NCBI GenBank assembly: GCA_002343075.1
Contig: DDRH01000005.1
Coordinates: forward strand, 70,050 to 134,049
Direction: 5' to 3'
DNA from: Phycisphaerales bacterium UBA2421
GTDB lineage: Bacteria; Planctomycetota; Phycisphaerae; Tepidisphaerales; Tepidisphaeraceae
DNA: 64,000 nt
Shown: positions 1-6,919 of the stretch, piece by piece
Numbering within the stretch: position 1 is the first letter of the stretch
How the letters are laid out: every line of letters starts with the position of its first letter
Translations under genes and position numbers: made by a program
The notes under the pieces: model-generated
What the model was told of the DNA's origin: nothing
The model's database searches: none
The model's input: the letters and a program-made list of their open reading frames with translations, nothing else

Positions 1-1
1 G

Positions 2-394
2 CATGCCATCACCGGCGAGGTGCGCGTCAGGCGATTTGTCAGCACGTTCGACTGCGGAAAAGTGTTTAACGAGAAAACCGCTTTCAACCAGCTCGCCGGC
101 GGGGTGGTGTGGGGGCTGGGGATGGCCTTGACCGAAGCCGCTCATCTCGATGAAAAGGGTCGATATGCTTCGGCCGACTTTGGTGGATATCACCTTCCTA
201 GCCACGCCGATGTGCCGGATATCGAAGTGGAAGTAATCAACGCTGCAGATGAAAACTTCGGCGCTCTCGGAAGCCGCGGCGGGGTCGGTGAGCTTTCCAT
301 CAGCGGCGTGGCGGCGGCGGTGAGCAATGCGGTCTACAACGCCACAGGGAAACGCATCCGCGAAGTGCCCATCACTCCAGACAAACTGATTTAA
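2..394 (+). CDS. Molybdenum hydroxylase large (molybdopterin-binding) subunit, C-terminal part
   Basis: This is the C-terminal ~130 residues of a xanthine dehydrogenase/aldehyde oxidoreductase-type large subunit; the gene begins before the window and is read from base 2. Visible family features are the FNQLAGGVVWGLGMAL stretch of the second Mo-pterin domain and RGGVGELSISG, which carries the conserved Glu that acts as base at the Mo centre in this family. The stop is 30 bases before the iron-sulfur subunit gene, so the Mo subunit is first in the operon, the reverse of E. coli paoABC where it is last. The substrate (purine, aldehyde or other) cannot be told from this fragment. Confidence 0.9.
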   Translation, partial: HAITGEVRVRRFVSTFDCGKVFNEKTAFNQLAGGVVWGLGMALTEAAHLDEKGRYASADFGGYHLPSHADVPDIEVEVINAADENFGALGSRGGVGELSISGVAAAVSNAVYNATGKRIREVPITPDKLI

Positions 395-426
395 GCCAGA
401 AAGACTTTACCAGTGAGGTATCGCAA

Positions 427-1059
427 ATGAGCGATGAAAACCGATTTGATCCGAACGTAACCCGGCGAGAACTCATGGCCGGCGCGGTGGCTGCGGGTGT
501 CGCAGCTTCGGTGCCGGCGGGTCTTGCGTTCGCTGACGAAGCCGCGCCCGCTGCCGTACCGGCAGTTGGGGGCTCTGCGGTTGAGATGGGGGTCAAGCTG
601 ATCGTGAACGGTCAGCCTCACGCGCTGAGCATCGACCCACGCGCCACGCTCCTGGATACCTTGCGCGAGACTCTCTCACTTACCGGCACCAAGAAGGGCT
701 GCGATCACGGTCAGTGTGGTGCCTGTACCGTGCATGTCAACGGCGAGCGCGCCCTCAGTTGCCTTATGCTTGCAGCTCAATGCGAAGGTGATCAGATCAC
801 AACGATCGAGGGCATCGCCAACGGCGACGAACTTCATCCGGTGCAGAAGGCATTTATCGACCATGATGGCTTTCAGTGCGGCTACTGCACTTCGGGGCAG
901 ATAATGTCGGCGGTCGCGTTGATCAAGGAGGGGCACGCCACCACAGAAGATGAGGTGCGCGAGCTAATGAGTGGTAATCTTTGCCGCTGCGGGGCGTATC
1001 CGAACATCTGCAAGGCTGTGATGGATGCGCAAGGCAAGCTGGCTGGGAGTGGAATCTAG
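427..1059 (+). CDS. Tat-exported 2Fe-2S subunit of molybdenum hydroxylase (PaoA/YagT-like)
   Basis: A 210-residue electron-transfer subunit. Residues ~12-36 form a twin-arginine signal (TRRELM, then an Ala/Gly-rich hydrophobic stretch ending near AFA), so the enzyme is probably periplasmic. The plant-type ferredoxin domain has Cys92, Cys97, Cys100 and Cys112; the helical second-cluster domain has Cys151, Cys154, Cys186 and Cys188 (CGYC and CRC), matching the two-cluster subunit of the family. It lies between the Mo subunit and the FAD subunit. The Tat signal and three-subunit form resemble periplasmic aldehyde oxidoreductase PaoABC of E. coli; the substrate is an inference only. Confidence 0.93.
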   Translation: MSDENRFDPNVTRRELMAGAVAAGVAASVPAGLAFADEAAPAAVPAVGGSAVEMGVKLIVNGQPHALSIDPRATLLDTLRETLSLTGTKKGCDHGQCGACTVHVNGERALSCLMLAAQCEGDQITTIEGIANGDELHPVQKAFIDHDGFQCGYCTSGQIMSAVALIKEGHATTEDEVRELMSGNLCRCGAYPNICKAVMDAQGKLAGSGI

Positions 1060-1113
1060 TTTCGTGGGCGACTGCGGTTCGGGATTGTCGCGAGTTCTTT
1101 GGAGACATCAGAT

Positions 1114-2100
1114 ATGCAACCCTTCACTTACGAAAAAGCCACCGACCAGGCTGCTGCTGCCCGGGCAGTGGCGGCGGAGAAGACCGCAAAATACCTCGCC
1201 GGAGGGACAACGCTGGTTGACCTGATGAAGCTTTATGTCGAAACACCGACAAAGCTCGTTGACATCAAGCGCCTGCCGATGGCCGAGATTCGTCGCGAAG
1301 CTGACGGATCGATCTCGATTGGGGCCGGTGTCACCAACAGCGCCGTGGCGTATCATGAATTGGTGCAGAAGGAGTATGCCGTGCTCAGTCAGGCGATTCT
1401 CGCCGGTGCCAGCACGCAGATTCGCAACGTCGCCACCGTCGGCGGCAATCTGCTTCAGCGCACCCGGTGCCCCTACTTCCGCGACGGCATTTCCAACTGC
1501 AATAAGCGCACTCCCGGCAGTGGATGCGACATGGCAACCGGCTTCAACCGCACTGCGGCGGTGCTGGGCACGAGCGATCGGTGTGTGGCGACGTACCCCG
1601 GGGACATGGCGATCGCGCTTCTGTCTCTCGATGCTGTCGTCCATGTGGCCACCGATCAAGCCACTCGCAAGATCGCGATCGACGACTTCTTCCTGCTTCC
1701 CGGCAACACACCGGAAAAGGAAACGTCGCTGAGCCACGGTGAGATTATCACGGCGGTCTCGCTACCTCGCATCGACGGCGGGACAAAGCAGGGCTATGTG
1801 AAGGTGCGCGATCGCGCCAGTTATGAGTTTGCCCTGGCCAGTGCAGCCGCGGTGCTGTGGATGGACGGCGGAACCATCACGCAGGCGCGCATCAGCCTCG
1901 GTGGGGTTGCGTCCAAACCCTGGCGCGCCAAAGAGACCGAAGCGATGCTCGCCGGCAAGAAACCCGACAGTGCTCTCTTCCGCGAGGCGGCCGCCGCAAG
2001 CCTCAAAGCAGCAACCCCGATGAAATACAATGCCTTCAAGCCAGAGTTGGCAACGCGCGCCATCGAACGCGTGCTGACCGAACTCACGCAAGCCGCATGA
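1114..2100 (+). CDS. FAD-binding subunit of molybdenum hydroxylase (PaoB/YagS-like)
   Basis: A 328-residue FAD subunit; the ATG at 1114 is preferred over the TTG at 1099 because the family begins with MQPFTYEKA-like sequence. AGGTTLVDLMK and TVGGNLLQRTRCPYFRD are the FAD-contacting loops. The loop QRTRCPYFRD...CNKR...GSGCDM contains several cysteines, as in PaoB, where an insert binds an extra [4Fe-4S] cluster; simple XdhB proteins lack it. The C-terminal CO-dehydrogenase flavoprotein domain follows (SLGGVASKPWRAK). Its stop overlaps the next start as ATGA, suggesting translational coupling to the cofactor-maturation gene. Confidence 0.92.
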   Translation: MQPFTYEKATDQAAAARAVAAEKTAKYLAGGTTLVDLMKLYVETPTKLVDIKRLPMAEIRREADGSISIGAGVTNSAVAYHELVQKEYAVLSQAILAGASTQIRNVATVGGNLLQRTRCPYFRDGISNCNKRTPGSGCDMATGFNRTAAVLGTSDRCVATYPGDMAIALLSLDAVVHVATDQATRKIAIDDFFLLPGNTPEKETSLSHGEIITAVSLPRIDGGTKQGYVKVRDRASYEFALASAAAVLWMDGGTITQARISLGGVASKPWRAKETEAMLAGKKPDSALFREAAAASLKAATPMKYNAFKPELATRAIERVLTELTQAA

Positions 2101-2738
2101 GTGATCGAGCCATCGGAAAGATCGCAATTGTCGTGCTGGCGGCGGGGCGGTCGGCGCGACTCGGGCGCGATAAGCGTCTGCTGATGGTGGATGGCGAACC
2201 CTTGATTCGCAGAGCGTGCCAACTGGCGGTGGCGTGTGCAGTCGGCCCGGTTTTTGTTATCACCGGCGCGAACGATTTTGCCGCAGCCGAAGCAATTGCC
2301 GATTTGCCAGTGATCGTGCTGAGCAATCCCACCCCCGAGGCGGGAATTGGTTCGAGCATTCGGGTGGGCATCGCTGCTGCGGCGGCGGGCGATGCCGAGG
2401 CTGCTATCATCACCGTTTGCGATCAGTTGTCTGTTACCACCAAACACCTGCTCCATCTCGTGCAAGCCGCGGGCGAATCGCGTGCGGCAGCGGTTGCGAG
2501 CCGATATGCGGGGGACGCAGGCGTGCCAGCACTGTTTACGCGACCCATGTTCCCAGCACTATGCGCCATTCCGCCTGACGAGGGAGCGCAACGTTTGCTA
2601 AGGTCGCTCGGCGGCGGGCTGCATGCAGTCGACTTGCCCGATGGCGAGCAAGATATCGATCTGCCTGCTGATCTAGTGGGTTTAGCGCGCAATCCCCCCG
2701 TGCCGCCACCCGTGCCGCGACACGAAAGGGCCGGGTAA
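2097..2738 (+). CDS. MobA/MocA-like molybdenum cofactor nucleotidyltransferase
   Basis: A 213-residue NTP-transferase of the MobA/MocA superfamily. The N-terminal IVVLAAGRSARLGRDKRLL is the nucleotide-binding signature LAAGxSxRxGxxK; the segment EAGIGSSIRVGI and the Asp in VCDQ are typical of MocA, which makes molybdopterin cytosine dinucleotide for enzymes of the aldehyde oxidoreductase class. The ATG at 2097 overlaps the stop of the FAD subunit by four bases. The context supports a role in cofactor delivery to the upstream enzyme (inference). The proline-rich tail beyond residue ~200 is not part of the known fold. Confidence 0.85.
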   Translation: MSDRAIGKIAIVVLAAGRSARLGRDKRLLMVDGEPLIRRACQLAVACAVGPVFVITGANDFAAAEAIADLPVIVLSNPTPEAGIGSSIRVGIAAAAAGDAEAAIITVCDQLSVTTKHLLHLVQAAGESRAAAVASRYAGDAGVPALFTRPMFPALCAIPPDEGAQRLLRSLGGGLHAVDLPDGEQDIDLPADLVGLARNPPVPPPVPRHERAG

Positions 2739-2797
2739 GATCGCGCCCAGCGCAAGCCTGTGGCAATTTGCGTGGTTTCCCGGAGAATCCTGCCCGC

Positions 2798-4375
2798 ATG
2801 GATCTGGAGTCGGAAGACAATAAGCCGCCGGGGTCGCCCGAGGCAGCAAGGCCGGGCGTGAAAGCGCTCGGTGGGCGGGTGGCATCGGGCACAGTCTGGC
2901 TCGGAGGTGTGACGGCGGTCACGCGCGTCATCGGCATCTTCTCACAGTTTGCATTGATGTGGCTTCTGGCACCCGAGCATTTCGGCACGCTGGGGCTGGT
3001 GTTCACCATCACCATGTTTGCCACGCACCTGACCTACCCCGGAACCGATGATGTGCTGCTGCAAAAGGGCGATCAGGTCGGGCGATGGGCATCGGCGGGC
3101 TTCTGGATGAGCCTGGCTTGCGGGCTTGCCGGCGGCTTGGCGATGGTGCTGCTCGGGCTGACGGTGGTGACGATCGCGCGCTCGGCGGGCAACCCTGCTT
3201 ACGGTAGCCCCGTCGTCCTCCACATGATCATCATCTACGCCATCGGCGCGCCGCTGAACGCGATGGCGCTGGTGCCTTATGTGATGCTGCGCACACAGAT
3301 GCGCTTCGGTCGTCTCGCTGCGGTGCAGATGATGGAGATGCTTGGCCAGCACACGCTCATGGTGTTGCTGGCCTGGTGGGGCTTTGGCGCTTACAGCTTC
3401 GCGATTCCAATGCCGATCATCGCCCTGTTGCGCACGGGCGTGCTCTGGCTTTATGTGCGCCCAAAGATCAGTTGGCGGCTTGGGCTGCATCGCTGGCCGC
3501 ATCTGGCGACAGCGACGGGCTATGTGCTGGGTTTTCGCCTTCTGCAGACGGGCTGGCATCACGGCGACCAGATCGTGCTGGGTACCGTTTACGCGAGCAA
3601 GACGATCAACGGTCACTATCAATCGGCGGTTCAGCTTACACAGCAGATTGTCCGCGTGCTCTGCGAAAATCTATTATCAGTTCTTGTGCCGGCCCTGACG
3701 CAGATTCGCGATGACCGCCCGAGGATAGAGCGGGCGGTTGCCACTGCGTGCCGAACGCTGAGTGCCATGATCATCCCGCTGGCTACCTTGCAGATTCTGC
3801 TGGTTGGCCCGGTCATCCGCATGGCGTTTCCGGCGCGTTGGATCGAATCGATCGTACTGGTCGAACTGCTGAGCTTTGGCCCGATCTTGTTCGCCGGGTC
3901 ATATCCCATGATGGCGATGATCACTTCCGATGGACGGTTCAAGGCCGCGTTCGGAATGGCGATAGCCAATCTCTGCACATTCTTTGCCCTGGTCATTCCG
4001 CTGACGGTCGTCTATGGCGCGCGGGGGACAGCGGCAGGCGTTTCAGCTTTTTACTGGATCGCCGCGCATTTCTACGCCTATACGGCCTTTGCCTCATTTC
4101 GCGGTGTCCGAGTGCTCCATCTGGCCGTCTATCGCGCCCTGCTGGCGGCGGCAGTGGGGGCGGTGCCGGCACTGGCCTTGCTCGGGCAGATGTCTGGCAC
4201 GTCCCGCTGGGCCGAAGCCGGAAAGATCGCCGCAGTTACGCCTGTGATGTTGGGCACCTATGTCGCTGTGATGTGGATCATTGATCCCCGTACCGTGCGT
4301 TCGCTGTATGGCCGCTTGATGGGCGCGATGGGTCCGATCGTGCGGCGAATTCCGGTGGTAGGGTCAAGACTTTGA
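2798..4375 (+). CDS. MOP-superfamily polysaccharide flippase, copy 1
   Basis: A 525-residue membrane protein with about 12-14 hydrophobic segments, similar in layout to Wzx/RfbX oligosaccharide flippases. The family-typical first part reads VASGTVWLGGVTAVTRVIGI. ATG 2798 is chosen over TTG 2768. It shares order and many blocks with the next gene, for example HGDQI(V/I)LG, NGHY, RDD..R(I/L)E and GRFKAAF, so the two are tandem paralogues. No glycosyltransferase is adjacent, so the lipid-linked substrate (O-antigen, exopolysaccharide or teichuronic type) cannot be named. Confidence 0.85.
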   Translation: MDLESEDNKPPGSPEAARPGVKALGGRVASGTVWLGGVTAVTRVIGIFSQFALMWLLAPEHFGTLGLVFTITMFATHLTYPGTDDVLLQKGDQVGRWASAGFWMSLACGLAGGLAMVLLGLTVVTIARSAGNPAYGSPVVLHMIIIYAIGAPLNAMALVPYVMLRTQMRFGRLAAVQMMEMLGQHTLMVLLAWWGFGAYSFAIPMPIIALLRTGVLWLYVRPKISWRLGLHRWPHLATATGYVLGFRLLQTGWHHGDQIVLGTVYASKTINGHYQSAVQLTQQIVRVLCENLLSVLVPALTQIRDDRPRIERAVATACRTLSAMIIPLATLQILLVGPVIRMAFPARWIESIVLVELLSFGPILFAGSYPMMAMITSDGRFKAAFGMAIANLCTFFALVIPLTVVYGARGTAAGVSAFYWIAAHFYAYTAFASFRGVRVLHLAVYRALLAAAVGAVPALALLGQMSGTSRWAEAGKIAAVTPVMLGTYVAVMWIIDPRTVRSLYGRLMGAMGPIVRRIPVVGSRL

Positions 4376-4593
4376 TGATTCGTTTGATGGATCGCGGTTG
4401 GTTTTGTCACTCTTTTTAACAAAGGTGGAATATTTCAGATGAACGAGTCGTTCGAAGATCATCGTGATTGAATTAAGTCAGCGGCGCGCGTAACTTCCTG
4501 CTCCCTGCACAGTTGTGGCATTGGCGGGCCACAGCTTTTGTGATCTTGCCGTCTTGTGAAAGTGCGTGTTTTTCGTTCCGGGCGCAGTCCTTC

Positions 4594-6162
4594 ATGCCAC
4601 ATTCTTCCAGGGTTCAATCTCTTACTGCCCGGGCCACCTCCAGCGCTGCATGGATGGCATCGCAGACGGTCGTATCGCGCATCTCGGGGTTTGCCGCGCA
4701 GATGGTCATCGCGGCGGTGCTTGCGCCGGAGCAGGTTGGGCTGATCGCGCTGGTTACATCTATCACCATCATATCCCGGCATCTGAGCACCCCCGGCACC
4801 GAAGAAGTGCTGTTGACCAAGAAACACCGCCTGCGTCGCTGGCTCAATGCCGCATTCTGGTTCAACCTGGCCAACGGGCTGCTCGGGGCGGCGGTGCTGG
4901 CGGTGACTGCGGTTGTGGTGGTCAAGCTGGCGCAGTTCATGGGCAACGATGCGTATGGCGATCCGCTCGTGCTGAAAATGGCCCTCATCATGGCGCTCGC
5001 TTCGCCACTGTCGGCTGTTCAGCTTGTGCCCCTGACTGTGCTGCAGGCGCAGCTTCGGTTCAAGGAAGTGTCGATCATTTACACTTTTGAAGCCCTTGGC
5101 ACCCACATCCTCACCATTGCACTTGCGCTGCTGGGCCTCGGCGCCTATAGCTTTGTCCTGCCGCTTCCAGTGGTGGCGGCGGTCAAGTTGGGGGTGCTTT
5201 GGTACCTCGCGCGCCCCCGGATTGGCATGCGCCTTTCGCTGCACCGTTGGGGCGAGCTGACAGGCTCAACTTTCTGGGTCCTTTCGAGGCGCATTTTGCG
5301 CACCGCGCGCGACCACGGCGATCAAATCATCCTCGGTGTAATGTACTCCGATGCCGCGATGAACGGGCACTACTATTTTGCATTTCTGCTTTCCTCGCAG
5401 GTGGTGCGGGTCATGTGTGACAATCTGCAAAAGGTGCTGCTACCAGTACTTAACACAATCCGCGATGACCTCGAGCGGCTTGAGAACGCCACTATCCGCA
5501 CCTGCAGAGTTCTGGCGGCGGTCATCATGCCGTTTTTGCTCTGTCAGATTGTGCTGACTGGGCCGGCCATACGGCTCGTCTTTGGAACAGTCTGGTCGCC
5601 GGCTATTCCGCTGGTGCAACTGCTCAGCCTGGCCCCCGTGCTTTATGCCACCACTTTTCCCATGGCCGCCATGATCAGTGCGATGGGGCGCTTCAAGGCA
5701 GCATTTTACCTCTCTGTTGCCAACCTGGTGATGTTCTTTGCGATTGTGACCCCGATGGCGGCAGTGTGGGAGGCCGAGGGCGCCGCAGGCGGTGTGGCCG
5801 TGTGGGGATGGGCCGCTTCAATTTTGACCGGCATCGTCGCCTTTCGCTCGTTGCGAGGTGCTCGCATCGTTTTTGCGGTTGTGGCGCGGGCGCTCGCTGC
5901 CGTTGCGCTGGCATCCATCATCCCCGGGTTGATGGTGCTGTTCATTCCGAAGGGAACTGCATTTGCAATCGTCAAGCTCGGAATCGGCATTCCGGCACTC
6001 ATGATTGTCTATTTTATGATTATGAAGCGTATAGACCCCGACGCGATAGAAATGCTGCGTGAACGCGTCTGGGCCAAGTTTCGCGCCATTTTTGCCTGCC
6101 GCAATGGCAAGCCGATTGTTGAGCCTCCGGAACTGGCCGGCGCGAGTAAGCTGCTGGAATAG
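4594..6162 (+). CDS. MOP-superfamily polysaccharide flippase, copy 2
   Basis: A 522-residue multi-pass membrane protein, paralogue of the preceding gene across its full length (HGDQIILG, NGHYYFAFLL, RVMCDNLQKVLLPVL, GRFKAAFYL). ATG 4594 is favoured: the open frame reaches 4513, but the extra residues are unlike copy 1. The 218-base gap between the copies shows no gene or clear terminator. The protein probably moves lipid-linked saccharides across the inner membrane; substrate unknown. Confidence 0.84.
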   Translation: MPHSSRVQSLTARATSSAAWMASQTVVSRISGFAAQMVIAAVLAPEQVGLIALVTSITIISRHLSTPGTEEVLLTKKHRLRRWLNAAFWFNLANGLLGAAVLAVTAVVVVKLAQFMGNDAYGDPLVLKMALIMALASPLSAVQLVPLTVLQAQLRFKEVSIIYTFEALGTHILTIALALLGLGAYSFVLPLPVVAAVKLGVLWYLARPRIGMRLSLHRWGELTGSTFWVLSRRILRTARDHGDQIILGVMYSDAAMNGHYYFAFLLSSQVVRVMCDNLQKVLLPVLNTIRDDLERLENATIRTCRVLAAVIMPFLLCQIVLTGPAIRLVFGTVWSPAIPLVQLLSLAPVLYATTFPMAAMISAMGRFKAAFYLSVANLVMFFAIVTPMAAVWEAEGAAGGVAVWGWAASILTGIVAFRSLRGARIVFAVVARALAAVALASIIPGLMVLFIPKGTAFAIVKLGIGIPALMIVYFMIMKRIDPDAIEMLRERVWAKFRAIFACRNGKPIVEPPELAGASKLLE

Positions 6163-6222
6163 TCCGTCGGCTTGGGCCGGATGACACGCCGCTACCATTC
6201 GCTTACGATTTGCGCTCAACTC

Positions 6223-6885
6223 ATGTTGACCAAACTACTTTTTCTCTGCACCCTGCTTGCCGCGACGCAGCCGTCGTCCGAATTGCACACTGATTCGCGC
6301 GCCGAATCGCACGCCGTTTCGCCCGACCCTCGCGACACTTTGAAAGAAGTGATGGCTTCGATGGCGGCACAGGACGCGACCCGGCTTCTGGCCGTGTGCG
6401 ATGTTCCGACGCCCGCCGAACGATCCTACGTCGAGTCGGCCGTGAAAGTGATGCTCGCCGGCCGCCGACTGGCCGACGCCGCAACGAAAACCTACGGCCC
6501 CGCCGGCGATGCCATCGCCAAGGGTCCCATCGCCGCCACAGATGAAGCCGACATCCCCGCAGCGGCGGTCAGTGTGATTGGAGACCGCGCCGAATTGCTC
6601 ATGCCTGGTCATACCCAACCGCTCAAGTTTCGACTGGTCGACGGCGGTTGGAAACTGGGTGTTTCAGACTTCGCCGGTTCCGCACCGCGCGACCTTGACA
6701 AGCAAACCGCGCTGAGTCATCTGTTCGCCACCGCGCTCGCCGAGGCGGCCGAAGAGATCGAGGAGGGGCGATACGCCCGCGTGGACGACGCCGAGGCTGC
6801 GATCCGGCAGAAGCTCAACCAGGTGCTCATGAAGAGCCTCGCATCGACACCCCCGACTCCCGCAACGCAACCGGCCGCAAAGTGA
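6223..6885 (+). CDS. Secreted protein of unknown function
   Basis: A 220-residue protein with a short signal peptide at the preferred start (MLTKLLFLCTLLAATQ). An in-frame ATG at 6181 would add 14 residues. The mature part is polar and alanine-rich, with a likely helical C-terminal half (EAAEEIEEGRYARVDDAEAAI). I do not recognise a family. It stops 35 bases before the convergent end of the large helical-repeat gene. Confidence 0.65.
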   Translation: MLTKLLFLCTLLAATQPSSELHTDSRAESHAVSPDPRDTLKEVMASMAAQDATRLLAVCDVPTPAERSYVESAVKVMLAGRRLADAATKTYGPAGDAIAKGPIAATDEADIPAAAVSVIGDRAELLMPGHTQPLKFRLVDGGWKLGVSDFAGSAPRDLDKQTALSHLFATALAEAAEEIEEGRYARVDDAEAAIRQKLNQVLMKSLASTPPTPATQPAAK

Positions 6886-6919
6886 AACGACGGGCCAACA
6901 TCACGCAGCGGAGAATGGC

